From contig JAFQUQ010000013.1 in the NCBI GenBank assembly GCA_017408395.1, positions 1-57,795 of the forward strand: a stretch of DNA of 57,795 nucleotides. The letters are read 5' to 3'. The stretch comes from Oscillospiraceae bacterium. GTDB taxonomy: Bacteria; Bacillota; Clostridia; Oscillospirales; Ruminococcaceae. Positions within the stretch are counted from its first letter, which is position 1; each line of letters starts with the position of its first letter. The notes under the pieces were generated by a model. The model did no database searches. It saw nothing but the letters and a program-made list of their open reading frames with translations, and was not told where the DNA came from. A program made the position numbers and the translations under genes. This document shows positions 1-9,076 of the stretch, piece by piece.

Positions 1-225
1 CAAACTTTAGGGGACGCCCTCTCTTGCAGGGCGTCCCCTCTTCAAAAACAGTCCACTGGACTGTTTTTGAATTCACCCCTTGCGGAGCGCCTCTAAGGCA
101 AGGAATTTCGCCCTCTGCGGAGGGCGACAAGGGCTCTGCCCTTTGACCTAAGCAAACGCAGTTTGCTTTCAAGCGGTTTGAAAAGGCTTGACCTAAACTT
201 TAACGTCGAGCGTTTTTGTGCATTT
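1..225. repeat. Intergenic dispersed repeat, left copy
   Basis: No gene lies here. The stretch is a chain of hairpins: a GGGGACGCCCT / AGGGCGTCCCC stem near 9-39, a palindrome AAAAACAGTCCA / TGGACTGTTTTT near 45-69, CGCCCTC / GAGGGCG near 110-127, and AAGCAAAC / GTTTGCTT near 153-172. Bases about 84-220 reappear in reverse complement at 57641-57795 with only a few differences outside one variable hairpin. This indicates a multicopy intergenic element. Confidence 0.75.
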
Positions 226-259
226 TTTCTCAATTGCAACTTTATCTACAATCTGAGCA

Positions 260-284
260 CAGCCGAAGCCGTGCTTTTTACCTT
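260..284 (+). other. UUCG-type stem-loop after the J-protein gene
   Basis: On the minus strand AGCACGGC-TTCG-GCTGTGCT forms an 8-bp stem closed by a very stable UUCG tetraloop just past the end of the first J-like gene. On the plus strand the stem is followed by five T residues. It may stop transcription or protect a 3' end. Confidence 0.4.
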
Positions 285-287
285 GTT

Positions 288-1619
288 TTATTCCGACGGA
301 CGTCCCGAAATAATTTTACCGTTGCTGTCCTGATAAATCATTACTTTTTCCTTGTTCCAGAAAACCCCCGCATCTGCTCTGGTACCGTCTATTTCCGTGT
401 CGGGAGCGGAAAAGGTTATCATCAGCCTTGCCCCTTTTCCCGGTGCCCGGCAGTTTGTTTCTCCGCTGTAAACCTCGCCGTAATATTCCATCTCAAAGGT
501 ACGGTCGTCCTTTAATTCGATATACCCGAAATCGAAGGTCCACTTTCCCTTGCAGAATTCGTAAAGCTGTTCTTCCGAAAATGACATTTCCGCAAGCTCC
601 TCAAAGGACTTGTCAGACAGCGTATAATCAACCGTACCCCAGCTTTCGATGACCTCTTTTGTAGGAAACGGCACATTTTCCGCACCGCTTCCGCCTACAT
701 TGTCAGGGTCAAGAACAGCAGGCAGTACCGTCAGAATTATAACCGAAGCAACGATAAAAACGGTCTTTGCATTATTTTTAAGCAGCTCAAAAGCGTCCCT
801 GAGGGTGTGTATTTTTTTCTTTTCCTTCTGCTTCTTTTCCGTGCCCTTTATAATGTGAACGCCCCATCTGTCCCTGCCGTAATCGAGGATAATCACCCTT
901 GAGCCCATACCGAATTCATCTGCGATAAGCATTGCCGTATCCTTTGAAAGCACCGTATCTTTAAGCATTCCTGCCGCAGAAATACGGAACTCAATATCGT
1001 CCTTTACCGCCGAGAAATTCTCCCAGTCAAAAAGGTCTGCCCATTGTTTATAGCCGCCCTTATCATTGATTATACGCTTCATCACCGCAAGAACGCTTCT
1101 ACGCAGTTCCGCACGCTGTTTTTCTTCGGCTTCATCATCGTAAAGCTCGTTCACGCTGCTGAAATCAAATTTTTCACTGCTCTGTTCTTCCGCTTCCCTG
1201 CGGCGTTTTTCCATGTTAAGCTCATTGTGTGTATCAATTGCAAATTTAAATTCGGGAGGAATGCTCTCCTCATTTCCGACAGCCTTTCTGCCGTTTAAAT
1301 CTACATTTTCAAAGCTGAGCTTTTCACCATTTTCACCGTCATTTTCAGCCTTTTTCCCGTCCGTACCTACCGCCGAAAAATCCAGTCCGCTGTCTTCTTT
1401 TTCTTTACGGCTTTGTTTAAGCTTTTCCACAGTTTTCAGCTCGACGGAAATGCTTCTGCCACGTCCCTTTGCGTAATTGCTTGCCGCCTTGTAAGCGTCA
1501 AAAATACGCTTGAATTCCTCAGGGTGCTCCTCCGGATTAAACTGCTTTGCAAGCTTTGCGTAGGCTGATTTAATTTCCTTTATATCTGTTGTCGGCTTAA
1601 TACCTAATATTTCCCACAT
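288..1619 (-). CDS. Membrane J-domain-like co-chaperone (copy 1, 443 aa)
   Basis: Residues 1-50 have the helix pattern of a J domain (MWEILGI...IKSAYAKLAK...FKRIFDAYKAA), but the HPD tripeptide that activates Hsp70 ATPase is replaced by NPE. A charged linker follows, then one membrane segment near residues 290-312 and a C-terminal extracytoplasmic domain of about 120 residues. It is the third gene of a minus-strand operon behind the Hsp70 gene. The preceding stop and this ATG overlap as TGATG. A TTG three bases upstream (1622) is possible but sits too close to the ribosome site. E. coli HscC works with the membrane J proteins DjlB and DjlC, so by analogy this is a dedicated partner. The function of the C-terminal domain is unknown. 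Confidence 0.8.
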   Translation of the reverse strand: MWEILGIKPTTDIKEIKSAYAKLAKQFNPEEHPEEFKRIFDAYKAASNYAKGRGRSISVELKTVEKLKQSRKEKEDSGLDFSAVGTDGKKAENDGENGEKLSFENVDLNGRKAVGNEESIPPEFKFAIDTHNELNMEKRRREAEEQSSEKFDFSSVNELYDDEAEEKQRAELRRSVLAVMKRIINDKGGYKQWADLFDWENFSAVKDDIEFRISAAGMLKDTVLSKDTAMLIADEFGMGSRVIILDYGRDRWGVHIIKGTEKKQKEKKKIHTLRDAFELLKNNAKTVFIVASVIILTVLPAVLDPDNVGGSGAENVPFPTKEVIESWGTVDYTLSDKSFEELAEMSFSEEQLYEFCKGKWTFDFGYIELKDDRTFEMEYYGEVYSGETNCRAPGKGARLMITFSAPDTEIDGTRADAGVFWNKEKVMIYQDSNGKIISGRPSE

Positions 1620-2488
1620 CAATCTGACCTCTGCTCAAATTCTCTCAGTTCACCGTTTTCGTCAATGTAAAAATAACGGTCTCCCATCTGAAATGTTTCG
1701 GCTGTTGTTTCGGCGTAAACCTCGCCGCTGTCGTAATATTCCCTGTTATCGTAGCGGCTGCTGTAAGCAAGTGCAAGAAAAACTATAACAAACACCGCTA
1801 TTATCAGAAAAAGCCACTCCTTTGCCCCTGCATAAGGACCAAACTCAGAGCGTGCATAATCGGGCAGCAAAGAGCTTTGCTTCGGTGCATTTTTACCCAT
1901 ACCCTCGGAAATTTCAACCTTCCATTCCTGAACAGGATGAAAATTCACAGGCTTTGCCCTTGAGCCACGTCCGAAACCGCTTGCAATAACCGAAGCCGCT
2001 TCAGGAGAAAAGAGCCGTCCCAGAACACAGTTTGAAGCTTCTTTACGAAACTCCGCATCGTAAATAAAAAGCTCGAAATCATCCCTGCTGAAATAGTAGC
2101 TCCACACTTCCGCGTCACGTCTTGCCTCATCGCTGTCCGTAAGCTTTTTAAACCTCATCAGCATACTTTTCTTAAGCTTTGAAATGTCCCCGTCGCTTTC
2201 GTCGCCGTACTCTGCACTTACGCTGCTGAAATCGAATTTATCCTTGTTATTTTCGGGTGCAGGCTCTGCTTTTTCGGTTATGGACTCCTGTACTGCCGTT
2301 TCCGCCGAAATCGTAATTCCCGACTCTTTACACGCCTTTGCAAACCTGCCTGCCGCCTTGTAAGCGTCAAAAATACGCTTGAATTCCTCAGGGTGCTCCT
2401 CGGGGTTATACTGCTTAGCAAGCTTTGCGTAGGCTGATTTGATGATTTTAATGTCGGTGGTAGGTTCAATGCCTAAAATTTCCCACAT
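1619..2488 (-). CDS. Membrane J-domain-like co-chaperone (copy 2, 289 aa)
   Basis: This is a paralogue of the next gene. The first 50 residues are nearly identical (MWEILGIEPTTDIKIIKSAYAK...), again with NPE where HPD is expected. The middle is variable and acidic. One membrane segment lies near residues 226-246 (WLFLIIAVFVIVFLALAY), with a short Glu-rich tail outside. It starts 2 nt after the Hsp70 stop and ends in a 1-nt TGATG overlap with the downstream paralogue, so the three genes are co-transcribed and probably translationally coupled. The shared N-terminus with different outer domains suggests that two cargoes or membrane sites are served by one Hsp70. Confidence 0.8.
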   Translation of the reverse strand: MWEILGIEPTTDIKIIKSAYAKLAKQYNPEEHPEEFKRIFDAYKAAGRFAKACKESGITISAETAVQESITEKAEPAPENNKDKFDFSSVSAEYGDESDGDISKLKKSMLMRFKKLTDSDEARRDAEVWSYYFSRDDFELFIYDAEFRKEASNCVLGRLFSPEAASVIASGFGRGSRAKPVNFHPVQEWKVEISEGMGKNAPKQSSLLPDYARSEFGPYAGAKEWLFLIIAVFVIVFLALAYSSRYDNREYYDSGEVYAETTAETFQMGDRYFYIDENGELREFEQRSD

Positions 2489-2490
2489 AA

Positions 2491-4167
2491 TCAGTAATCC
2501 ATATTGTCAAGCAGACTGCTTAAATTTTCGTATGCGGTACGTATCTGCTTGTTGTTCTGCTCTTTGAGCGCCGCTGTAAAAAGGCTCAGCGCCGCACCTA
2601 TCCTGTCACGCTCGTCGGTAAGCGCTTCCTCATAAATTCTCTCCGCCCTTGCAATAAGCAGACGGTTTTCTTCCTTGTCGGCAGGGCTGATTTTAAGCTT
2701 TTCCATACGCTTCAAACAGCTGTCAATATCAGCCCGCGTCATACTGTTGCTTTTGCTTAAAATAACCTTGCTGTAATGTCTGCCGTCAGCAATAGTTGTA
2801 ACGTCAACAACAAGAATACCGTTTATGTCGTAGGTCATTCTTACAGCACATACAGGCTCATCCTTCTTTGCGGAAGGGAAGCTTACCTCAAGGTCGCCAA
2901 GGTGCAGGTTTTTAACGGGCAGCCTGCTTTCGCCCTGATAAAAATTAAGGATAACACGTCTTTGCCCTTCGTTTACCGCACCGTAGATTTCCTCACGGCT
3001 CGTAGGAAGAGGTGAATTTCGCTCAATAATAAAGCTCATAACGTGCTCACCCGAAACGTGGTCAAGAATTTCCACGCCGAGAGAAAATGGACAGATGTCC
3101 GTTAAAATTATATCTTTAAGCTTGTCGTTTCTGTCCTTTATGCCTGCAAAAATACCTGCTCCCACAGCAATTGCGGTATCAGGGTTTATATCGGTGCAGG
3201 GTGTCTTGTCAGTGATTTTCTCGATAAAAGCCTGAACGGTAGGCATTTTGCAGGAGCCGCCCACTAAGATTATATCGTCAATATCGTCCATTGAGCACCT
3301 GCTGTCACGGAGCGCTCTGCGGATTGGTGCCGCCATTTTTTCAAATATATCCGATGAAATTTCAATAAGCTTGTTGTTGTCAAGGGTAATGGAATACTGC
3401 TTGTCGTTTATGTTTGCGATCATCATTGCAACGGGCTGTGACGTAAGCGCCGTCTTGCAGTCCTCGGCAAGTCTGTAAACGATAGCCCTGTCGTCTGGTG
3501 AAAGCTTACTGCGGTCTATGTTATTGCTTTCGCAGAAATAATCGGCAATAGCCTCGTTGAAATCCTTGCCGCCAAGCTGATTGTTGCCTGCAACCGCAAG
3601 AATTTCCATTACGCTGTCAAAGGAGTCCACTATTGAAACGTCAAGAGTACCTCCGCCGAAGTCTATCACCATATATGTACCGTCCTCAAAACCGTGTGCG
3701 GCCTGATATGCAAGTGCGGCAGCCGACGGCTCGTTTACAAGACGCTCAACCTTAAGCCCCGAAAGCTGTGCGGCGGTCTTTGTTGCGCTGCGGCAGTTGT
3801 CGTCAAAGTACGCAGGCACGCTTATTACAGCTTCCGTGACCTCCTCGCCCAGATACCTTTCGGCTTCTTCCTTTATCTTTCTTAAAACAAGCGAGGACAG
3901 CTCCTCGGGAGTAAACATTTTTTTACCCAGAGGTATCTCCTTCCTCATTCCCATAACACGCTTGAACTCTGCGGCTGTTACATCAGGATGCGAAACAAGA
4001 CGCTCCCTTGCGATTTTTCCCACAAGCACCTCTCCGTTATCGTCAATGCTCACCGCAGAGGGAATATAAGCGTCCCCCAGAGTGTTTTTTATAATTTCAG
4101 CCTTACCGTCCCTGTAACATACCGCAAGGCTGTTTGTTGTGCCCAAATCTATTCCTATGATTGCCAT
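2491..4167 (-). CDS. hscC: HscC-type Hsp70 chaperone
   Basis: This 558-aa ATP-dependent Hsp70 has the actin-like nucleotide domain (GIDLGTTNS near residue 5, DFGGGTLDVS near 170, VGGSCKMP near 303). A substrate domain begins after ILTDICPFSLGVE and carries a YDINGILVVDV strand, and the helical lid is short. The length and the TDICPFSLGVE and IIERN segments match E. coli HscC (556 aa) rather than DnaK (about 640 aa), because the long C-terminal lid and tail are missing. GAGGA precedes the ATG by about 7 nt. It heads an operon with two J-like membrane proteins, the same partnership as HscC with DjlB/DjlC. It is probably a specialised chaperone beside the housekeeping DnaK. Confidence 0.9.
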   Translation of the reverse strand: MAIIGIDLGTTNSLAVCYRDGKAEIIKNTLGDAYIPSAVSIDDNGEVLVGKIARERLVSHPDVTAAEFKRVMGMRKEIPLGKKMFTPEELSSLVLRKIKEEAERYLGEEVTEAVISVPAYFDDNCRSATKTAAQLSGLKVERLVNEPSAAALAYQAAHGFEDGTYMVIDFGGGTLDVSIVDSFDSVMEILAVAGNNQLGGKDFNEAIADYFCESNNIDRSKLSPDDRAIVYRLAEDCKTALTSQPVAMMIANINDKQYSITLDNNKLIEISSDIFEKMAAPIRRALRDSRCSMDDIDDIILVGGSCKMPTVQAFIEKITDKTPCTDINPDTAIAVGAGIFAGIKDRNDKLKDIILTDICPFSLGVEILDHVSGEHVMSFIIERNSPLPTSREEIYGAVNEGQRRVILNFYQGESRLPVKNLHLGDLEVSFPSAKKDEPVCAVRMTYDINGILVVDVTTIADGRHYSKVILSKSNSMTRADIDSCLKRMEKLKISPADKEENRLLIARAERIYEEALTDERDRIGAALSLFTAALKEQNNKQIRTAYENLSSLLDNMDY

Positions 4168-4209
4168 AAAGCGTCCTCTTTTCCCTTAAAACAGGTTAAT
4201 TTCACAGTA

Positions 4210-4238
4210 ATTATACCACCGTGATTTTATACTGTCAA
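4210..4238 (-). promoter_or_regulatory. Consensus promoter of the hscC operon
   Basis: On the minus strand TTGACA (4238-4233), a 17-bp spacer and TATAAT (4215-4210) form a perfect housekeeping promoter about 45 bp upstream of the Hsp70 start. Confidence 0.8.
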
Positions 4239-4296
4239 GAAATTGCAGACAGTTTATGAATAAACAAACAGATTATTTCAAGATAATGGAAATTCA

Positions 4297-4325
4297 TTGA
4301 CTTTTAAGAACATTTGTTGTATAAT
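4297..4325 (+). promoter_or_regulatory. Promoter of the tepA operon
   Basis: TTGACT (4297-4302), a 17-bp spacer and TATAAT (4320-4325). It diverges from the hscC promoter. Transcription should start near 4332, leaving a leader of about 150 nt before tepA. Confidence 0.8.
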
Positions 4326-4331
4326 AGTTAT

Positions 4332-4483
4332 TATGTATAATTATGCCCTGAAATCAGATACTATATAAAGAAGTACTGATCAAATCGTTTCACGACCCTC
4401 TCAGTGACGAATTTTCGGGCGTCGTAAACGATGGCTCTGCCTTTGATCAGCAGTTCCTTAAAACAGCTGTCAGGGAGGTAATT
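4332..4483 (+). ncRNA. Structured 5' leader of tepA
   Basis: The leader can fold into nested helices. CTGATCAAA (4376-4384) pairs with TTTGATCAG (4443-4451), enclosing TCGTTT / AAACGA and ACGACCC / GGGCGTCGT stems. An outer helix CCCTGA (4346-4351) / TCAGGG (4469-4474) would include the first bases of the tepA ribosome site (AGGGAGG). The outer helix would hide that site, so a translational switch is plausible. It matches no riboswitch consensus I know. Confidence 0.5.
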
Positions 4484-5212
4484 ATGCAGGAAAAGAATAA
4501 TCACGACGAAATTAAGCAGGAAGAGGCTTCGGAGCTTGAAAAAGTAAGGCTTATCGAGGAAACGGGACAGGTCACTTCTTCAAACTCAAAGCACCTTATT
4601 CACTGCCTTACAATAATCGGTCAGGTTGAGGGGCACTACATTCTGCCGCCTCAGAACAAAACCACCAAATATGAGCATATTATGCCTGCCCTTGTGGCAG
4701 TTGAGCAGGACCGTTCAATCGAAGGTCTTGTCATCATCTTAAACACGGTAGGCGGCGACGTTGAAGCAGGTCTTGCCATAGCGGAGCTTGTTGCAGGAAT
4801 GAAAACTCCCACGGTTTCCCTTGTAGTGGGCGGCGGCCATTCTATCGGCGTACCGCTGGCGGTTTCGGCTAAAAAATCCTTTATCGTCCCAAGCGCAACG
4901 ATGACCGTTCACCCCGTAAGAATGAACGGAACGGTGCTCGGTGTGCCACAGACCCTCTCCTATTTCGACAAAATGCAGGAGAGAATAAGCCGCTTTGTCT
5001 GCTCAAACAGCCGTATTTCTCCCGAACGCTTCAAACAGCTTATGATGAACACGGGTGAGCTTACAATGGATATGGGCACGGTCATTGACGGTGAAGCGGC
5101 TGTAAAGGAAGGACTTATCGACAGCTTGGGCGGTCTTTCCGACGCTATCGACGCTCTTTATGAGCTTATCGAAACAAGCGGACCCCGTTATCAGGACGAA
5201 ACGGAGGAGTAA
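4484..5212 (+). CDS. tepA: ClpP-fold protease TepA
   Basis: A 242-aa ClpP/SDH-superfamily protein of the TepA (YmfB) group. Visible features are the [18 protein letters not shown] segment, where a Gly-Gly follows the oxyanion strand, [14 protein letters not shown] holding the presumed nucleophilic Ser in the GHSIG context (ClpP GxSxG-like), and TVHPVRMNG with the candidate His. B. subtilis TepA has been linked to protein secretion and small-protein turnover. The gene order tepA, ylzJ-like, then spoIIIE/ftsK is the conserved Firmicute arrangement. AGGGAGG lies 6 nt before the ATG, inside the leader helix described separately. Confidence 0.88.
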   Translation: MQEKNNHDEIKQEEASELEKVRLIEETGQVTSSNSKHLIHCLTIIGQVEGHYILPPQNKTTKYEHIMPALVAVEQDRSIEGLVIILNTVGGDVEAGLAIAELVAGMKTPTVSLVVGGGHSIGVPLAVSAKKSFIVPSATMTVHPVRMNGTVLGVPQTLSYFDKMQERISRFVCSNSRISPERFKQLMMNTGELTMDMGTVIDGEAAVKEGLIDSLGGLSDAIDALYELIETSGPRYQDETEE

Positions 5213-5213
5213 T

Positions 5214-5390
5214 ATGGTCATTCACACTATTATAAATGAATATGATTTACTGTATGCACAGACCTTGCAGGAAAAGGAGCTGCCCTTTAAAGCAGACCGG
5301 CCTGCGGTGTGTGTGGATTTGGCGGCGCTGACAGCTTATACTGCGCTGCCCGATTTAAGGAAGGGGACTAATTTAAATGACAATACTTGA
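5214..5390 (+). CDS. YlzJ-like small protein (58 aa)
   Basis: This short reading frame starts with ATG 1 nt after the tepA stop and has GGAGGAG directly upstream. The product MVIHTIINEYDLLYAQ... fits the YlzJ-like family, which sits between the ClpP-like gene and spoIIIE in Bacillus and many Clostridia. It overlaps the uppP start by 14 nt, which supports translational coupling. The function of the family is unknown. Confidence 0.75.
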   Translation: MVIHTIINEYDLLYAQTLQEKELPFKADRPAVCVDLAALTAYTALPDLRKGTNLNDNT

Positions 5391-6279
5391 AGCAATTTTA
5401 CAGGGCGTGATACAGGGACTGACAGAATTTCTCCCTGTGTCAAGCTCGGGACATCTTTCGCTTTTCCAGCATTTTTTCGGTCTGGACGGTGAAACAGCGG
5501 TAGCAATGACCCTTGTTCTTCATCTGGGAACGCTCGTGGCGGTATTTGCGGCGTTCCGGGATAAAATCAAGAAGCTTATTGCCGAGGGGCTCCGTATGAT
5601 TAAGGATATTTTTACAGGCAAATTCAGCTTAAAGAAAATGAACGGTGAACGCAGAATGATATGTATGATGGTCGTTTCCATACTGCCCCTGTTTATTTTC
5701 TACATATTCAAGGATTTTTTTGCAAACCTTGCTTCGGACGGCAGTATCATTGCGGAGGGCATCGGCTTTCTTTACACAGCCTCCATCCTTTTCCTCTGCA
5801 CAAGCAGGACCTGCGGCGGCGGAACACACACCTGCTCACAGCTTACTGCAAGGGCGGCGGTGTTTATCGGCGTTTTTCAGGGAATAGCCCTCGTCCCCGG
5901 CATTTCACGCTCAGGCTCAACTATTTCCGCAGGTGCAATTGCAGGCTTAAAGCGTGAAGAAGCGGTTGAGTACAGCTTCATTTTAGGCATACCCGTAATT
6001 CTTGCAGGCTCACTGGTAAGCCTTGCGGATATGGGTGAGGCTACGGAAAGCATCGGCGCACTTCCGCTTGCGGTAAGCTTTGTTGTGGCGGCAGTTTCGG
6101 GCTATCTTGCAATAAGACTTATCAAACTGCTGGTGGTTTCGGATAAATTCCGCATTTTCGCTTATTACACCCTTGTTCTCGGAGCAATAGTCCTTGGCGT
6201 GGGTATTTACGAAGCCGCTACGGGAAATGTTGTAAGCTTCAAGGAAGCGGAAGACGTTATGCACGCACTTAATGTTTAA
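5377..6279 (+). CDS. uppP: Undecaprenyl-diphosphatase UppP/BacA
   Basis: A 300-aa polytopic membrane enzyme that dephosphorylates undecaprenyl diphosphate and so recycles the lipid carrier for peptidoglycan and wall polymers. The family signatures are present: EAILQGVIQGLTEFLPVSSSGH near the N-terminus (catalytic Glu and Ser/His region) and PGISRSGSTI near residue 175. About seven hydrophobic segments are visible. An AAGGGG ribosome site precedes the ATG. It is inserted between the YlzJ-like gene and the DNA translocase gene, which is less usual than the bare tepA-ylzJ-spoIIIE order. Confidence 0.93.
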   Translation: MTILEAILQGVIQGLTEFLPVSSSGHLSLFQHFFGLDGETAVAMTLVLHLGTLVAVFAAFRDKIKKLIAEGLRMIKDIFTGKFSLKKMNGERRMICMMVVSILPLFIFYIFKDFFANLASDGSIIAEGIGFLYTASILFLCTSRTCGGGTHTCSQLTARAAVFIGVFQGIALVPGISRSGSTISAGAIAGLKREEAVEYSFILGIPVILAGSLVSLADMGEATESIGALPLAVSFVVAAVSGYLAIRLIKLLVVSDKFRIFAYYTLVLGAIVLGVGIYEAATGNVVSFKEAEDVMHALNV

Positions 6280-6299
6280 TATTGAGCAGATCAGAATTA

Positions 6300-6322
6300 A
6301 CGGGCGGCAATCTGCCGCCCGT
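6300..6322 (+). other. GC-rich hairpin between uppP and ftsK
   Basis: ACGGGCGGCA-AT-CTGCCGCCCGT forms a perfect stem with no T-run after it. It lies upstream of the preferred TTG start of the translocase, so it may be an RNA processing or attenuation element rather than coding sequence. Confidence 0.45.
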
Positions 6323-6361
6323 CATAAAAAGTCAGGAAGTTTAATAAGGGAGGATACTGTT

Positions 6362-9052
6362 TTGGCAGAGAAAAAGACAGGCAGCAGAAGCCGTGCCGCA
6401 AAGGCTGAAATAGAAAAACAGAACGAAAACAAGCAGCGCCGTGACAGGGTGCTTTGGTCAACACTGCTTTTTGCAGGGGGCGTGCTTACGCTGATGTTTA
6501 CGCTTATCACGGGCGAGTCGGCGTGGAACACGGTACATAACATTATGCTGGGATTATTCGGCATTTCCGTGTTTATCGTGCCCCTTATACTTATTTACGT
6601 TTCAATAATGATAGCAATGGACAAAAGCGAAATTTACGTCAGCTCAAAGGTGTGGCAGAGTTTTGCCCTCATACTGCTGCTGTCGGGCTTTGTTCAGATT
6701 ATTTTTTCGGGAGAGCTTCAGGGCGAGGACCTTTTCAACGAAATTCTCCCCACTCTCTTTGCAGAGGGCAAAAAGTTAAGGGGCGGCGGTATTTTAAGCA
6801 TTATCATCGCAGGTCCTCTCCTTGCAATGTTTAAAAAGACAGGCGCTACCATTATAATTATCCTGCTGATATTTATCTTTGTAATGATACTTACAAACAA
6901 AACCATCATCGACGTGTTTAAGATAATACGCAACGCTTTAAACAAGGCAAGCGCAGAAAGAGCAGAGCGTTACGTTGAAACCGAGGATTTCGTACCTCCT
7001 CCGGGAGCAAAGAACAAGACCGTTCCCAATCAGGACGTACCTGCTAAAATCGCAAAGGAAAAACAGAAGGATTTCAACGTGGATATTCCTATGCCTGCAG
7101 GTCAGAAGCTTTCGGCAAATGAGCAGGTCAAGGCAACAGGCACCGTTACAGAGCCTCCGAAGGAGCTTGCTCCCGAAGAAAAAACCGTTGAAAGCGTTAT
7201 TCCTGCGGCTGCTCCCGTAAAGGAAAAGGACAAGAAGCTTGAAGCCGACAAGGAAGTTGCAAAGGAAAAGATGAAGAGCGCTTCCGCCGAGCTTGACAGC
7301 ATAATCAAAAAAGCGGCGGCTGTTCCTGCAAAGCCTGCGCCGTCCCCTGCAAAGGAATGTGCAGGTCAGCCCGACGAACAGGCTCAGCTTAAAAAGAGCA
7401 TAGCTTCCGCTATAAAGCATAAGCAGTCCACCCTTGCTTCGGACAAGATAAACACCACCGAGGAGCTTGATATGCCCGACGCTATGACTGCCGCTGACAT
7501 CCAGAACGAAATCGCAGAAAACAAAAAGGAAGCTGTCATCTACCAGTTTCCGCCCGTTTCCCTGCTTAAACAGGCTGACAACGAGCGCAATGCCGAGGAC
7601 GCTGAAGCAGAAATGAAGGCAAACGCCGACACCCTCGTTGACACCCTCAAAAGCTTTGGCGTACAGACCCGTATCGTTGACATTCACCGTGGCCCTACCG
7701 TTACAAGATACGAGCTTCAGCCAAGCGCAGGCGTTAAAATTTCAAAGATAACCTCCCTTGCCGATGATATTGCCCTTAATCTTGCGGCGGCAGGCGTCCG
7801 TATTGAAGCGCCTATCCCCGGCAAGGCGGCGGTTGGTATCGAAGTGCCTAACCGTGTAAAGGACACGGTTTCCATCCGTGAAATGATTGAAAGTGAAGAG
7901 TTTGCAAACGCCAAGAGCAAGCTTTCCTTTGTTGTGGGTAAAAATATCGACGGTGACGTTATCATCGGCGACATCGGCAAAATGCCCCACGTTATCATTG
8001 CAGGTACTACGGGTTCGGGTAAATCCGTATGTACAAACAGTATAATTATGTCGATTTTATACAATGCGTCACCTGACGAAGTGCGTCTTGTGCTTATCGA
8101 CCCTAAAATGGTTGAGTTTAAAGTTTACGACGGCATCCCTCACCTGCTCATTCCTGTTGTTACCGACCCACGAAAGGCGGCAGGTGCACTTTCATGGGCT
8201 GTACAGGAAATGCTTAAACGTTATAAGCTTTTTGCAGACAGCAACGTCCGTGACCTTAACGGCTACAATGAAATGGCGGCTGAAACAGAGGGCGTAGAGC
8301 CGCTGCCGAGAATTGTCATTGCCATCGACGAGCTTGCCGACCTTATGATGGCCTGCTCAAACGAGGTCGAAGACTCAATCTGCCGACTTGCACAGATGGC
8401 ACGTGCGGCAGGTATGCACCTTATTATCGCAACACAGCGTCCTACCGTTGATGTTATCACAGGTCTTATCAAGGCAAACATTCCTTCCCGAATTGCGCTT
8501 ACCGTTTCTTCACAGGTGGACAGCCGTACCATCATCGACACCGCAGGCGCAGAAAAGCTCCTTGGCTACGGCGATATGCTCTATTATCCGTCAGGCATAC
8601 CGAAGCCTGTCCGTGTACAGGGCTGTTTCGTTTCAACCAAGGAAGTCGAAGCTGTGGTTGAATTTATAAAGAGCGGCGGTACGGTTGAATATTCAAGCGA
8701 AATCATTGCTGAAATCGAAAAGGCTATCCCTGTACCTAAGAGCGAAAAGGGTGACAATTCCTCAGATGTGCCCGTAGGAGACAGCGACGAGGAAATCATC
8801 GACCGTGCAGTAGAAGTTCTTGCGGAAGCAGGACAGGCATCCGTTTCATACTTACAGCGCAAGCTTAAGCTTGGCTATGCCCGTGCGGCAAGAATTATGG
8901 ACCAGCTTGAAGAACTGGGAGTGGTAGGTCCTTACGAAGGCTCAAAGCCCCGTTCCGTACTTGTGACAAAGGAAATGTGGTTACAGCGAAAGCTTATCAA
9001 TCAGGATAACATTGAAGCGGAGGAAACAGCTGAAACTCAGGACAGCGAATGA
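6362..9052 (+). CDS. ftsK: DNA translocase FtsK/SpoIIIE
   Basis: An 896-aa motor that pumps chromosomal DNA through the division septum (or into the forespore). The N-terminal third has four or five hydrophobic segments, followed by a Pro/Ala/Lys-rich linker. The alpha-beta motor has Walker A GTTGSGKS near residue 548 and Walker B IVIAIDELADLMM near 650. A C-terminal winged-helix gamma domain (about 800-865) ends with GSKPRSVLV. I prefer TTG at 6362 because AAGGGAGG lies 7-8 nt upstream. The longer frame from 6272 would overlap uppP, translate a GC-rich hairpin and lacks a ribosome site. It is co-oriented with tepA, ylzJ-like and uppP. Confidence 0.93.
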   Translation: MAEKKTGSRSRAAKAEIEKQNENKQRRDRVLWSTLLFAGGVLTLMFTLITGESAWNTVHNIMLGLFGISVFIVPLILIYVSIMIAMDKSEIYVSSKVWQSFALILLLSGFVQIIFSGELQGEDLFNEILPTLFAEGKKLRGGGILSIIIAGPLLAMFKKTGATIIIILLIFIFVMILTNKTIIDVFKIIRNALNKASAERAERYVETEDFVPPPGAKNKTVPNQDVPAKIAKEKQKDFNVDIPMPAGQKLSANEQVKATGTVTEPPKELAPEEKTVESVIPAAAPVKEKDKKLEADKEVAKEKMKSASAELDSIIKKAAAVPAKPAPSPAKECAGQPDEQAQLKKSIASAIKHKQSTLASDKINTTEELDMPDAMTAADIQNEIAENKKEAVIYQFPPVSLLKQADNERNAEDAEAEMKANADTLVDTLKSFGVQTRIVDIHRGPTVTRYELQPSAGVKISKITSLADDIALNLAAAGVRIEAPIPGKAAVGIEVPNRVKDTVSIREMIESEEFANAKSKLSFVVGKNIDGDVIIGDIGKMPHVIIAGTTGSGKSVCTNSIIMSILYNASPDEVRLVLIDPKMVEFKVYDGIPHLLIPVVTDPRKAAGALSWAVQEMLKRYKLFADSNVRDLNGYNEMAAETEGVEPLPRIVIAIDELADLMMACSNEVEDSICRLAQMARAAGMHLIIATQRPTVDVITGLIKANIPSRIALTVSSQVDSRTIIDTAGAEKLLGYGDMLYYPSGIPKPVRVQGCFVSTKEVEAVVEFIKSGGTVEYSSEIIAEIEKAIPVPKSEKGDNSSDVPVGDSDEEIIDRAVEVLAEAGQASVSYLQRKLKLGYARAARIMDQLEELGVVGPYEGSKPRSVLVTKEMWLQRKLINQDNIEAEETAETQDSE

Positions 9053-9076
9053 TTTTTACCGCAGGGGGTGACGTTT

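Noticed and set aside
6938..7687. 249-aa minus-strand frame inside ftsK
   Set aside because: It overlaps the linker and motor region of an intact translocase gene and has no promoter, ribosome site or recognisable domain.
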